64,000 nt of DNA from Serpentinimonas barnesii (lineage in GTDB: Bacteria > Pseudomonadota > Gammaproteobacteria > Burkholderiales > Burkholderiaceae_C), in NCBI RefSeq assembly GCF_000696225.1, contig NZ_BAWN01000015.1:1-64000 (forward strand). The letters are read 5' to 3'. Shown here piece by piece: positions 36,727 to 46,212 of the stretch. A model generated the notes under the pieces. That model did not search any database. It was not told the DNA's origin and saw only the letters and a program-made list of their open reading frames with translations. The position numbers and the translations under genes are program-made. Within the stretch, counting starts at the first letter, position 1. Each line of letters opens with the position of its first letter.

Positions 36727-37449
36727 TCAGCGCGCGCCCACCGGGGACGCAGACGCCGCAGCGCCAGGCTGGCCGAGCGTGGCCACGTTGCGCTGCAAGA
36801 TGTTGGAGAACTCGTCGATGAAGCTCTCCATGCGGTTGGCGGCGCGGTCGATGTCGTGCGCGAAGCGGTTGTAGGCCACCACGGCCGGGATGGCGGCAAA
36901 CAGGCTGATGGCGGTGGCCACCAGCGCCTCGGCAATGCCGGGTGCCACCACCGCCAGCGTGACCTGCGCCATGGCCCCGATGCCGGTGAAGGCGTGCATG
37001 ATGCCCCAAACCGTGCCAAACAGCCCCACGTAGGGGGCTACCGAGCCCACCGAGCCTAGGAAAGACATATTCGCTTCCAGTGCATCGACCTCACGCTGCA
37101 GGCTGGCGCGCATGGCACGGCGGGCGCCGTCGAGCAGAGCCTCGGGCTGGCTGACGCGGCGGTCGCGCAGCTTGTGGAATTCGCGCATGCCACTGGCAAA
37201 AATGCGCTCGGTCGGGCTGGCCTCGGGGGCGCGTTGCAGCGCGGCCTGGTAGAGCTCGCTGAGCTGGCCGCCAGACCAGAAATCGCGCTCGAATTCGTCG
37301 CTTAGGCGCTGCACGCGGCGCAGCAGCAGGCCTTTGCGAAAGATCGCGGCCCAGCTCAGGATCGAGGCCAGAATGAGCAGCAGCACCACCGCCTGCACCA
37401 CCCAAGTGGCTTCAAGCATGAGCTGGATGACGGAAAAGTCCGGTTTCAT
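36727..37449 (-). CDS. tolQ: TolQ, MotA/TolQ/ExbB-type proton channel
   Basis: A 240-residue inner-membrane protein with three helices. The first is VVQAVVLLLILASILSWAAI. The conserved channel part has SFLGSVGSVAPYVGLFGTVW, GPGIAEALVATAISLFAAIP-type sequence and AYNRFAHDIDRAANRMESFI. Its start overlaps the ybgC stop (ATGA, 37446-37449). Confidence 0.96.
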   Translation of the reverse strand: MKPDFSVIQLMLEATWVVQAVVLLLILASILSWAAIFRKGLLLRRVQRLSDEFERDFWSGGQLSELYQAALQRAPEASPTERIFASGMREFHKLRDRRVSQPEALLDGARRAMRASLQREVDALEANMSFLGSVGSVAPYVGLFGTVWGIMHAFTGIGAMAQVTLAVVAPGIAEALVATAISLFAAIPAVVAYNRFAHDIDRAANRMESFIDEFSNILQRNVATLGQPGAAASASPVGAR

Positions 37450-37910
37450 GACTGGTTTAGCAAATGGACCAAGGCCGGCGGCAGGCGCAGCGGGCGCAGC
37501 GTGGCGGCATCGACCCAGCCGATGCGGATGCTGGCATCGCACAGCAGCTCGGCAACGGCGGGCTCGGAAGCTGCTGCTGCATCCCCCAGGTCAGCCTGAC
37601 TGGCCTGCGGCGGCAACAGGCGCGCCTTCTGTTGCAGTGTCATGGAAGCACGCCCAAGTTCCGTGACGCGCGCGCTCACTTGCAACAAATCATCGAGCCG
37701 CGCCGGGCGGTGGTAGCGCAGCGCGGTTTCGGTCACCACAAACAGGCCGCCGGTTTGCTCGCGCAGGCGCTGCTGCTCCAGCCCCAGGCTGCGCAGCCAT
37801 TCGGTGCGCGCGCGCTCAAAGAACTTGAGGTAGTTGGCGTAAAAGACGATGCCGCCGGCGTCGGTGTCTTCCCAATAGACGCGCACCGGCCAACGAAAGG
37901 TTTGTGACAT
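37446..37910 (-). CDS. ybgC: Tol-Pal-associated acyl-CoA thioesterase YbgC
   Basis: A 154-residue hotdog-fold thioesterase from the ATG at 37908-37910. PVRVYWEDTDAGGIVFYANY contains the catalytic Asp (in DTDAGG) and LKFFERARTEWLRSLG follows, the YbgC signature. It is linked to the tol genes in most proteobacteria and may hydrolyse short acyl-CoA or act with phospholipid synthesis. It begins 13 nt after nusB. Confidence 0.94.
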   Translation of the reverse strand: MSQTFRWPVRVYWEDTDAGGIVFYANYLKFFERARTEWLRSLGLEQQRLREQTGGLFVVTETALRYHRPARLDDLLQVSARVTELGRASMTLQQKARLLPPQASQADLGDAAAASEPAVAELLCDASIRIGWVDAATLRPLRLPPALVHLLNQS

Positions 37911-37923
37911 GGTGGCGGTCGAT

Positions 37924-38481
37924 TCAAGGGTGCGGCGCTTCGGGCGCGCTGGCGCCGACCGCGCCGACCGCGCGCGCCAGGCGCGCCGGGCGGCCTGCCG
38001 CATCGCGCTGCACCTCGGCACCGCGCCACTGCGGGGCCAGTTGGTTGAGCACGCCGTTCACGTATTTGTGGCCGTCGGTACCGCCAAACGATTTGGCCAG
38101 CTCGATGCACTCATTGAGCACCACGCGCCAGGGCACGTCGAGGCAGTGCTGCAACTCGTAGGCCCCGATCCACAGCACCGCGTGCTCGATGGGCGAGAGC
38201 TCTGCCAGCGGCCGATCCAGCAGCGGCGCCAGCGCCGCATCCAGCTCAGGCGCGCTGGCAATGCAACCATGCAGCAGCGCGTCGTAGTGGGCGCTGTCGG
38301 CCTTGTGAAAGCCGCTCAGCTCGCGCGTAAACAAGTCGATCTCGGTAGCGGCGTTGCGCCCCACCAAATGCTGGTACAGCGCCTGCACGGCGAACTCGCG
38401 CGAACGGGTACGCGCCGATTTATCGGCCGCCTTGCGTGGCTTGGGGGCCGAGGCAGGGCTGGGCTGGATGGGCTCGTTCAT
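37924..38481 (-). CDS. nusB: transcription antitermination factor NusB
   Basis: A 185-residue protein. [20 protein letters not shown] is the conserved N-terminal RNA-binding helix, [19 protein letters not shown] the central signature and [20 protein letters not shown] plus [12 protein letters not shown] the last helices. It joins NusA, NusE and boxA RNA in rRNA antitermination. Its start overlaps the ribH stop by 4 nt, the usual ribH-nusB coupling. Confidence 0.96.
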   Translation of the reverse strand: MNEPIQPSPASAPKPRKAADKSARTRSREFAVQALYQHLVGRNAATEIDLFTRELSGFHKADSAHYDALLHGCIASAPELDAALAPLLDRPLAELSPIEHAVLWIGAYELQHCLDVPWRVVLNECIELAKSFGGTDGHKYVNGVLNQLAPQWRGAEVQRDAAGRPARLARAVGAVGASAPEAPHP

Positions 38482-38981
38482 GCGCGCCCCTGGCTTTGCA
38501 AGAGCCGCGCCATTTCCACCGCCACCCGCGCAGCATCCTGGCCTTTTTCGATCTGGCGCGCTTGCGCCTGCTCCAGGTTTTCGGTGCTCAGCACGGCGTT
38601 GGCCAGCGCGATGCGGTAATCGAGCATGACCCGGCTGATGCCGGCCGCGCTCTCGTTGCAAACCAGCTCGAAGTGGTAGGTCTCGCCGCGAATCACGCAG
38701 CCCAGCGCCACCAGCGCATCGAAGCGCTTGCTGGCGGCCAGCGCTTGCAGCGCCAGCGGCAGCTCCAGCGCGCCAGGCACGTGCAGATGCTCGATCTGCT
38801 CGGCCGCCACGCCCAAGCGCAGCAGCTCGGCGCGGCAGTGCTGCGCCAGCGCATCGGTCACGCCTTGGTTGAAACGCGCTTGCACCAGCGCCACGCGCAG
38901 GCCGCTGCCATCGAGCGCGGCCCCTGGCCCGGCCGCACCCCCGGCCACGCTTTCGGCCCAGCCTTTGTCGGCACCTTGCAT
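38478..38981 (-). CDS. ribH: 6,7-dimethyl-8-ribityllumazine synthase
   Basis: A 167-residue lumazine synthase, the penultimate step of riboflavin synthesis. [36 protein letters not shown] and [20 protein letters not shown] give the conserved substrate loop and the catalytic His of RGETYHF. It starts one nucleotide after the ribBA stop. The N-terminus is longer and more glycine-rich than in short RibH proteins. Confidence 0.96.
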   Translation of the reverse strand: MQGADKGWAESVAGGAAGPGAALDGSGLRVALVQARFNQGVTDALAQHCRAELLRLGVAAEQIEHLHVPGALELPLALQALAASKRFDALVALGCVIRGETYHFELVCNESAAGISRVMLDYRIALANAVLSTENLEQAQARQIEKGQDAARVAVEMARLLQSQGRA

Positions 38982-38982
38982 C

Positions 38983-40116
38983 TCAATGTCCTTTGTTCAA
39001 AAAACCCGTCACTTCCAGCCCGTAGCCGGTCATGCTCGGCATGCGCCGGGGCGTACCCAGCAGGCGCATTTTGTGTACCCCGCAGTGGCGCAAAATTTGC
39101 GCCCCGATGCCGTAGGTGCGCAAGTCCAGCCCGCCGCGGCCGCGTTCTGGGGCCTGGGCGGCGCGCGCCGTGCCCTCGAACTGCGCCAGCAACTGCTCGG
39201 CGCTCTCGCCGCAGTTGAGCAGCACCACCACGCCGCGCCCTTGCTCATCCATGTGGCGCAGGCTGGCCTCCAGCGACCACGAGTGCATGGCACGCCCGAC
39301 TTCGAGCGCATCGAGCAGGCTCAAGGGTTCGTGCACGCGCACGCACACTTCGTCTTCGGGCGCCCAAGCGCCCTTGACCAGCGCCAGGTGCAGCGCCGGG
39401 CTGGTCTGGTCGCGAAAGGCGTGCGCGGTGAATTCGCCACTGGCGGTGAGCAGGCTGCGGCTGCCCAGGTGCTGCACCAGGCTTTCGGTGCGGCTGCGGT
39501 GCTCGATCAGGTCGGCGATGGTGCCGATCTTGAGCCCGTGTACGGCGGCAAAGCGCTGCAGATCGGGCAGGCGCGCCATGCTGCCGTCGTCGTTCATGAT
39601 TTCGCAGATCACCGCCGCCGGGGTGCAACCGGCCAGTGCGGCGAGGTCGCAGCCGGCCTCGGTGTGGCCGGCGCGCAGCAGCACCCCGCCATCGACCGCT
39701 TGCAGCGGAAAAATGTGGCCCGGCTGCACCAGATCGGCGGCGCGGGCCTCGGGGGCCACGGCGGCTTGCACGGTGCGGGCGCGGTCGGCGGCCGAAATGC
39801 CGGTCGTCACGCCCTCGGCAGCCTCGATCGAAACCGTAAAGGCCGTGCCCATCTTGGTGCCGTTGCGCGCCACCATGGGCGGCAGTTGCAGCCGCTCGCA
39901 GCGCTCGCGCGTGAGCGTGAGGCAGATTAGGCCGCGGCCAAAGCGCGCCATGAAGTTGATCGCTTCGGGCGTGACGTGCTCGGCCGCCAGCACCAGGTCG
40001 CCCTCGTTTTCGCGGTCTTCTTCATCGACCAAAATCACCATGCGGCCAGCGCGCAGTTCGGCAACGATTTCAGAGACCGGGGCAATGACGGCCGGTTCGG
40101 GGCAAGGAGTGTTCAT
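38983..40116 (-). CDS. ribBA: 3,4-dihydroxy-2-butanone 4-phosphate synthase with a degenerate GTP cyclohydrolase II domain
   Basis: A 377-residue protein. The N-terminal RibB domain (1 to about 205) is intact: [32 protein letters not shown] and [13 protein letters not shown]. The second half resembles GTP cyclohydrolase II in length and in [19 protein letters not shown], but where zinc ligands (C-x-L-T-G-D-V-F-G-S-x-R-C-D-C) should lie the sequence is [20 protein letters not shown], with no cysteine. Only the RibB reaction should therefore work, and a separate RibA is required. Overlaps ribE (ATGA). Confidence 0.93.
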   Translation of the reverse strand: MNTPCPEPAVIAPVSEIVAELRAGRMVILVDEEDRENEGDLVLAAEHVTPEAINFMARFGRGLICLTLTRERCERLQLPPMVARNGTKMGTAFTVSIEAAEGVTTGISAADRARTVQAAVAPEARAADLVQPGHIFPLQAVDGGVLLRAGHTEAGCDLAALAGCTPAAVICEIMNDDGSMARLPDLQRFAAVHGLKIGTIADLIEHRSRTESLVQHLGSRSLLTASGEFTAHAFRDQTSPALHLALVKGAWAPEDEVCVRVHEPLSLLDALEVGRAMHSWSLEASLRHMDEQGRGVVVLLNCGESAEQLLAQFEGTARAAQAPERGRGGLDLRTYGIGAQILRHCGVHKMRLLGTPRRMPSMTGYGLEVTGFLNKGH

Positions 40117-40733
40117 GGGGCAGTGGGGAGCATGCGTGCGACGTAGCGCGCGATCAGGTCGATTTCGAGGTTGAGCGGCTGGCCCGCTTGCAACTGGCCC
40201 AGCGTGGTGTGGGTGAGGGTGTGCCCGATTAGGTTGATGTGGCACTCGCAGCCCTCGGGGCGGTCGAACACGGCGTTCACGGTCAGGCTCACGCCGTTGA
40301 CGGTGATGGAGCCCTTGGTGGCCAGGAACTTGCCCAGCGCCGCCGGAGCCAGCAGGCGCAGCGCCCAGCTCTCGCCCACCGGTGCAAAGTGCAGCACGCG
40401 CCCGACCGCATCCACGTGCCCGGTAACGATGTGGCCGCCGAGCCGGTCGTGGGCGCGCAAGGCTTGCTCCAAGTTGACCGGGCCGGGGGCGTCGAGCCCG
40501 GCGGTGTGCGCCAGCGATTCGGCCGAGACTTCGACCGTAAACGCGTGGGCCGCGAGATCGAGCGTGGTGACGGTCATGCACGCGCCGTTGAGGGCGATGC
40601 TGTCGCCCAAGCCCACCCCAGCCAAATAGCCCGGTGGGGTTTGAATGCACAGGCGCTTGCCGTGCTGCGCCGAAGGGCCAAGCGGATGGACGGCGGTGAT
40701 GCGCCCCACCCCGGTGATGATTCCGGTAAACAT
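40113..40733 (-). CDS. ribE: riboflavin synthase alpha chain
   Basis: A 206-residue enzyme with two homologous halves, catalysing dismutation of lumazine to riboflavin. [12 protein letters not shown] starts the first half, [20 protein letters not shown] its core. The second half has [15 protein letters not shown] and [15 protein letters not shown]. It lies 4 nt after nrdR and overlaps ribBA. Confidence 0.96.
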   Translation of the reverse strand: MFTGIITGVGRITAVHPLGPSAQHGKRLCIQTPPGYLAGVGLGDSIALNGACMTVTTLDLAAHAFTVEVSAESLAHTAGLDAPGPVNLEQALRAHDRLGGHIVTGHVDAVGRVLHFAPVGESWALRLLAPAALGKFLATKGSITVNGVSLTVNAVFDRPEGCECHINLIGHTLTHTTLGQLQAGQPLNLEIDLIARYVARMLPTAP

Positions 40734-40737
40734 GGGG

Positions 40738-41187
40738 CTATTGTCGCACTTCATCGACCAAGGTCTTGAACTCGTCGATGTCTTGGAAGCTGCGGTAGAC
40801 GCTGGCAAAGCGGATGTAGGCCACCTGGTCGATTTTTTTGAGCTCGCGCATCACCATCTCGCCCAGGCGCTGCGAGGCCACCTCGCGCTGGCCGAGTTGC
40901 AGCAGGGTTTCTTCGATGCGCTCGATGGCGGCATCGATCTGCTGCGTGCTCACCGGGCGCTTGCGCAGCGCCAGCGCGAAGCTGGCGCGCAGCTTGGCGG
41001 CCTCGTAGTCGATGCGGCGGCCGTCTTTTTTCACCACCTGCGGCAGCGCCAATTCGGGCCGCTCGTAGGTGGTGAAGCGCTTGTCGCAGGCCGGGCAGCG
41101 GCGGCGCCGGCGCACGTGCTGCCCGTCTTCGGCCACCCGGGTTTCGGCCACTTGGGTGTCCGGGTGGGCGCAAAAGGGGCACTTCAT
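40738..41187 (-). CDS. nrdR: transcriptional repressor NrdR
   Basis: A 149-residue repressor of ribonucleotide reductase genes. The zinc finger has [15 protein letters not shown] and [13 protein letters not shown], four cysteines in two pairs. The ATP-cone domain has [19 protein letters not shown] and [14 protein letters not shown]. It binds ATP/dATP and NrdR boxes. Its position between glyA and the riboflavin genes is common. Confidence 0.97.
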   Translation of the reverse strand: MKCPFCAHPDTQVAETRVAEDGQHVRRRRRCPACDKRFTTYERPELALPQVVKKDGRRIDYEAAKLRASFALALRKRPVSTQQIDAAIERIEETLLQLGQREVASQRLGEMVMRELKKIDQVAYIRFASVYRSFQDIDEFKTLVDEVRQ

Positions 41188-41283
41188 GGCGCGCCGGGGC
41201 CGCTGTGGCCACAATGGGCCATTAGGCCGCCGCAGCCAGCGCAGCGCTGGCCTAGGCGCTGGGCGGGCGCAGCCACAAGCCGC

Positions 41284-42528
<1,245 letters not shown>

Positions 42529-42572
42529 GCAGGCAGTCCTTGGGGTCGGTCGGTGGAGGCTAAGGAATCGGA

Positions 42573-42590
42573 CCCTTGGCGGGCCAAGGG
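42573..42590 (-). promoter_or_regulatory. expression-platform hairpin of the glyA riboswitch
   Basis: CCCTTGG-CCCG-CCAAGGG (minus strand) is a perfect 7-bp stem directly after the aptamer's last conserved element. There is no U run after it, so it more likely acts at translation or as a competing stem than as a simple terminator. Confidence 0.5.
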
Positions 42591-42773
42591 CTGCCCAGGC
42601 GAACGGCTGAGAACGGCCCTGGATGGGCCGCCGTGCGCTCCCCCGTGGTAAAAGTTTCCACGTCGGCCCGCGTGGGTTGTGGCGCTGTTGTCGCAAGCAC
42701 CGCCCACCCTTGCGGGTGCAAAGCGGCCATACACAAACAGCGCAGCGGGCCTATCGCCAGTCGCGCACGGCCC
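42591..42773 (-). promoter_or_regulatory. ZTP (pfl) riboswitch upstream of glyA
   Basis: On the minus strand the leader carries the conserved parts of the pfl/ZTP aptamer in order: GCGACTGGCG (42755-42764) enclosed by a GGGCC...GGCCC helix, GTGGAAACTTTTACCACG hairpin leading into GGGGGAGCGC (42635-42644), and CCGTTCGCCTGGGCAG at the end (42591 onward). The variable region between the two domains holds a CACCC-GCAA-GGGTG stem. This class senses ZTP/ZMP and commonly controls glyA and purine genes. A TAAAAT minus 10-like hexamer precedes it at about 42775-42780. Confidence 0.88.
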
Positions 42774-42781
42774 AAATTTTA

Positions 42782-43780
42782 TCAGGCGGCTGGGAGCGAA
42801 TCGCCCGGGTAGGGGGCGGTACCCGACTGCCTTGGCGGGCCAAGATCCAGGGTGGCGGGGGCCTTGGCCTCCAGCTCGGGGGCGGCCACAAGGGGGCGTT
42901 CTGGCGTGGATACGGCCGCAGCGTCGGCCTCGAGCCCCGGCGCTGGCGCTGCACCGACCGTGGCGGACGGCGCGTCGGCTGGGCCAGGGGCACGGGCCAG
43001 CGTTTGACGCTGCTGGGCATTGAAGCCAACCCGCTGGCCTGCAGCCACGAGGTGCAGCCGGTCGCGCTCCGAGAGCACGCGGTCGATGTAGTCGCGCCCG
43101 TCGGTGCTCACCGCCCCCACGTACAGGCGCAGCCCACCCTCGACCGAGCCGGAGCGGCGGATGGTGTCGCGCAGAATCATGGCCCCCACGCGCAGGTTGG
43201 TGAGCGGGTCGAACACCGCCATGTTGCCGCCAAAATCTTCCAGCTTGGCGCTGTGCACGCGCGTCATGACCTGCATCAGGCCCTGCGCGCCCACCGGGCT
43301 GGCGGCAAAGGGGTTGAAGCGCGACTCCATCGCCATCACGGCCAAAATCAGCTTGGGGTCGAGGTCGAGCTGCTTGCCCACCACAAAGGCTTCGGCCACC
43401 AGCGCGCTCATGGGCTCTTTGGCGACGCGGTACTTGCGGCTGAGCCAATTGGCCACCCGCTCTTGCTCATCGGGCAGCGCCTGCGGGTCGGACACCGTCA
43501 CGCGGTCGATGGCCTGTGGGTCGACGGCCACCCCGAAGGCCGACATTTGGCGCTCCAGCAACCAGGCCAAGGCGCGGCTCTCGATGCCATCGCGCAACTG
43601 CGGCTGGGTGGCCAGCGCGAATGCCGCCAAGGCCAGCAACAGGCCCAGCAGCACCAGGCTGCCACGCGTCAGGCGCAGCAAAGGCCGCGCCAGCGCAGCC
43701 GCCGCCCAAGGCGTCCAAACGGACCCAGCTGACACAGCAGCGCCAGAGCCCGGAACGGGAGAGAGAGAGATGGCGTTCAT
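42782..43780 (-). CDS. lytic murein transglycosylase (SLT domain), membrane-anchored
   Basis: A 332-residue protein from the ATG at 43780, with GAGGA about 8 nt upstream; ATG at 43792 is the alternative. An N-terminal helix (GSLVLLGLLLALAAFALAT) anchors it or acts as a signal. The SLT domain has DPKLILAVMAMESRFNPFAA with the catalytic Glu in MESRFNP, GAQGLMQVMTRVHSAKLEDF and NLRVGAMILRDTI. A Pro/Ala-rich tail follows. It cleaves peptidoglycan between MurNAc and GlcNAc. It is the first gene of the long minus-strand run. Confidence 0.9.
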   Translation of the reverse strand: MNAISLSPVPGSGAAVSAGSVWTPWAAAALARPLLRLTRGSLVLLGLLLALAAFALATQPQLRDGIESRALAWLLERQMSAFGVAVDPQAIDRVTVSDPQALPDEQERVANWLSRKYRVAKEPMSALVAEAFVVGKQLDLDPKLILAVMAMESRFNPFAASPVGAQGLMQVMTRVHSAKLEDFGGNMAVFDPLTNLRVGAMILRDTIRRSGSVEGGLRLYVGAVSTDGRDYIDRVLSERDRLHLVAAGQRVGFNAQQRQTLARAPGPADAPSATVGAAPAPGLEADAAAVSTPERPLVAAPELEAKAPATLDLGPPRQSGTAPYPGDSLPAA

Positions 43781-44190
43781 GGTTTTCCTCATGGGGGCAC
43801 ACCGGCGCAGACCCATCGTCATTGCCAGTTCAGCCCCGATGGTTGGGCCGAGGGCGGGCTGCACAGGCCAGCGCTCGGACGGATCTGGTGCGGCCGCCCG
43901 AAGCGACTCAAGGGAAAACACCAGGCTGAAGATGCGCGGATGGTAGGGGCCTCAAAATACCTTGTCAAGCCTTAAAAAACGATGCTTCAAAATTTATAGC
44001 TATAAGCAGAAACCCGCCAAGGGGCCGGCACAGGCTTTGCGGGAGGAAACAGGCACCCGATGACATACAAAAAAATTCATCGGCAAAATTTTCGTCATAG
44101 TTTTATTTTTCTAGCCACCCACCGCCAGAGCCGCTAAAGTGGGGCTGTCTGTTTCGGCGCTTTGATCTAACCAGCCGGAGCCGACCACTG
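43781..44190. other. non-coding gap, left half, with a TTATAGCTATAA palindrome
   Basis: No plausible gene. TTATAGCTATAA (43994-44005) is a perfect 12-bp palindrome inside GCTTCAAAATTTATAGCTATAAGC, a sequence type that recurs between genes of Comamonadaceae. The AT-rich tract 44060-44112 holds ATGACA (44060-44065), 18 nt, then CAAAAT (44084-44089), a weak plus-strand promoter that would start a transcript near 44096. Confidence 0.55.
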
Positions 44191-44350
44191 CCCGCGCCGG
44201 GGTTTTCCTCGGCGCCCGGCATTTGAAACGCAAGCAATCCCTTGCTTGCGACGCGGTGTGACGACAACACTCCGCCGCGTCACCGGGCCCGAAGTCCCTT
44301 CGGCCCAACGGCCTCAGTGGGTGCAGCCCGCTGGGGCCGTTTCGTTTGCT
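44096..44350 (+). ncRNA. candidate structured small RNA (five-hairpin chain), unnamed
   Basis: Five stems follow one another: GCGCCG/CGGCGC (44194-44215), a perfect 9-bp CGCAAGCAA-TCCC-TTGCTTGCG (44229-44250), ACGCGG/CCGCGT with an inner GTGT/ACAC (44251-44280), CCGAAG-TCC-CTTCGG (44289-44303), and AACGGCC/GGCCGTT with inner CAG/CTG and GGG/CCC pairs (44307-44341) followed by TTCGTTTGCTGTTG. The last looks like a terminator. No open frame with a ribosome site covers it. I could not assign it to 6S, tmRNA, RNase P or a known riboswitch. Confidence 0.45.
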
Positions 44351-44413
44351 GTTGCTCCGCCAACCCTGCCTAGGCCGGCTCTGGCGTGGGCCATGCCTTG
44401 CCCACCCACGCAA

Positions 44414-44848
44414 TCAGTCGGCCGTGGCGCGGCGGCGCACTTGGTCGAGGTAGGCGGCCCCGTCGGGTGGGGTGCCGCTGCGCTGGCTTTCCCAGATCAT
44501 GCGCCCCAGGCACTCCATCACCTCATGCTGCGCCGCGTGCACGCTGCCCCGGCGCGCCGCCAGCAGCTCGACTGCCTGCCGGATGCCGGGCGGTTGGTCG
44601 ATCGAGCACTGCTCGCTGATGCTCAGGTGCATCGAGAGGTGCAAAAACGGGTTGTCGCGCTGCGGCTCTGGCACGCCCATGGCTTGCAGGGCCGCGTCCA
44701 GATCGGCCAGATCGGCGTGGTATTCGGGGTGGCGCTCGATCCACTGCCCGGCCAGCACCTCGATCGGTTCCATCGCGGCTGGCTGGCCCAGCTTGGCATA
44801 GACGCCACAGAAAAATCGGCGCACATCGGCTTGTGAGGGTTCAAACAT
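44414..44848 (-). CDS. DUF1841 family protein
   Basis: A 144-residue cytoplasmic protein. MFEPSQADVRRFFCGVYAKL begins it, RHPEYHADLADLD, NPFLHLSMHLSISEQCSIDQ, PPGIRQAVELLAAR and AQHEVMECLGRMIWESQRSG give a close match to DUF1841, a family of unknown function in beta- and gammaproteobacteria. The His-rich conserved segments suggest metal binding, but this is inference. Confidence 0.88.
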   Translation of the reverse strand: MFEPSQADVRRFFCGVYAKLGQPAAMEPIEVLAGQWIERHPEYHADLADLDAALQAMGVPEPQRDNPFLHLSMHLSISEQCSIDQPPGIRQAVELLAARRGSVHAAQHEVMECLGRMIWESQRSGTPPDGAAYLDQVRRRATAD

Positions 44849-44891
44849 GGCCCGATTGTGGCCTCTGCGCGCCTTGGACGCTGCGCCGCCC

Positions 44892-45530
44892 TCAGATTTT
44901 CCAGGCCGGCACCACCCAATTGCGCCACAGCGCCAGCGCGCGCAACCCAAAGGTAAGCACCACGCACAGCAGCATGGCCTGCTCGGACGAACCGCTCCAG
45001 TGCCACCAACCCACATAAGCCCAGCCGCCCACAAAGGCGCAGATGGCGTAGGGCTTGTGGTCGTTGAAGGCGCTCGGGATTTCGTTGCACACCACGTCGC
45101 GCAGCACGCCGCCAAACACGCCCGTCACCACCCCCATCAGCACCGCCACCAGCTCGGGCATGCCGACCGCCAGCGCCTTGCTCACGCCGATGGCGGCAAA
45201 CAGCCCCAGCCCCAGCGCGTCGGGCCACTGCATGGCGCGCTCGGTGGGCTCAAAATGGCGCTGGCGCATGAACAGCACCGCCAGCAGGCACAGGGCGAGC
45301 AAAAACCACAGCCAGTGCTGATGTTCGACCCAAAAGAAGGGGCGCTGGTCGAGCAGCAAATCGCGCAGGGTGCCGCCGCCAAAGGCGGTCAGAAACGCCA
45401 CCGTGAACACCCCCACCAGATCGAGCCGCTTGTGCGCCGCCGCCAGCAAGCCCGACAAGGCGCCCGCCAGCACGGCCCCGGATTCGATCACGACGCTCAA
45501 GTGTTGAAACCAGTGCAGCAGTTCTTGCAT
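44892..45530 (-). CDS. UPF0126/TRIC-type membrane protein (YadS/YicG family)
   Basis: A 212-residue protein with seven predicted helices built from two glycine-rich repeats: FLTAFGGGTLRDLLLDQRPF and VVTGVFGGVLRDVVCNEIPS. The family has been structurally linked to trimeric intracellular cation channels and to glycine uptake in some bacteria. The ligand cannot be predicted. It is divergent from the parA gene. Confidence 0.88.
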   Translation of the reverse strand: MQELLHWFQHLSVVIESGAVLAGALSGLLAAAHKRLDLVGVFTVAFLTAFGGGTLRDLLLDQRPFFWVEHQHWLWFLLALCLLAVLFMRQRHFEPTERAMQWPDALGLGLFAAIGVSKALAVGMPELVAVLMGVVTGVFGGVLRDVVCNEIPSAFNDHKPYAICAFVGGWAYVGWWHWSGSSEQAMLLCVVLTFGLRALALWRNWVVPAWKI

Positions 45531-45581
45531 AGGAGGCTAATGGTAGAGTGTCTGTCAAACGCTTTTTTCAGGAGCCACCAC

Positions 45582-46199
45582 ATGACCGTGATCGTTGTCG
45601 CCAACCCCAAGGGTGGCGTGGGCAAGTCCACCTTGTCCACCCAAGTGGCGGGCTACCTGGCCCGGCGCGGGCACACGGTGCTGCTGGGCGATTCGGATCG
45701 GCAGCAGTCGGCCAGCCGCTGGCTGGCGCTGCGGCCTAAGCAGGCGCGACCGATTGTGACATGGGATGCCAGCCACGGTGACAGCCTCAAGCCGCCCCCC
45801 GGCACCACCCACGTGGTGCTCGACACCCCAGCAGGCCTGCACGGGCGCGATCTCAAAGAGGTGCTCAAACGCGCTGACAAGCTGCTGATTCCGCTGCAGC
45901 CGAGCGTGTTCGACATCATGGCGACGCAAGACTTCGTGGCCGAGTTGCAAGAGCGCCGCCGCAGCGTCGGCTTGCCGATCGGGGTGGTGGGGATGCGGGT
46001 CGATGCGCGCACGCACTCGGCCGAGAAGCTGCGCAGCTTCGTCGAGGGCTTGGAGCTGCCCGTGCTGGCGTATTTGCGCGACACGCAAAACTACATTCAC
46101 CTGGCGGGCCAAGGGCTGACGCTGTTTGATGTGGCGCCGGGGCGGGTGCAGCGCGACCTCGAACAGTGGCTGCCGATCTGCCGCTGGCTGGAGCACTGA
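45582..46199 (+). CDS. orphan ParA-family ATPase
   Basis: A 205-residue Walker ATPase with a good ribosome site (AGGAG) before the ATG at 45582. VVANPKGGVGKSTLSTQVAG is the deviant Walker A, LLGDSDRQQSASRWLA the Walker A' and VVLDTPAGLHGRDLKEVLKR Walker B. MRVDARTHSAEKLRSFVEGL follows. The protein lacks an N-terminal DNA-binding domain and no parB or parS is nearby, so it is not the chromosome-partition ParA. Such orphan ParA proteins position cellular cargo such as chemotaxis clusters. The cargo is unknown here. Confidence 0.88.
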   Translation: MTVIVVANPKGGVGKSTLSTQVAGYLARRGHTVLLGDSDRQQSASRWLALRPKQARPIVTWDASHGDSLKPPPGTTHVVLDTPAGLHGRDLKEVLKRADKLLIPLQPSVFDIMATQDFVAELQERRRSVGLPIGVVGMRVDARTHSAEKLRSFVEGLELPVLAYLRDTQNYIHLAGQGLTLFDVAPGRVQRDLEQWLPICRWLEH

Positions 46200-46212
46200 A
46201 ACCCGCAAGCGC

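Noticed and set aside
38983-41283. FMN riboswitch before the riboflavin genes
   Set aside because: No RFN-element sequence was found before ribE, ribBA, ribH or ribD.
45582-46199. Plasmid or phage partition locus
   Set aside because: The gene is surrounded by core metabolic and tRNA-modification genes, and there is no parB, replication gene or integrase.
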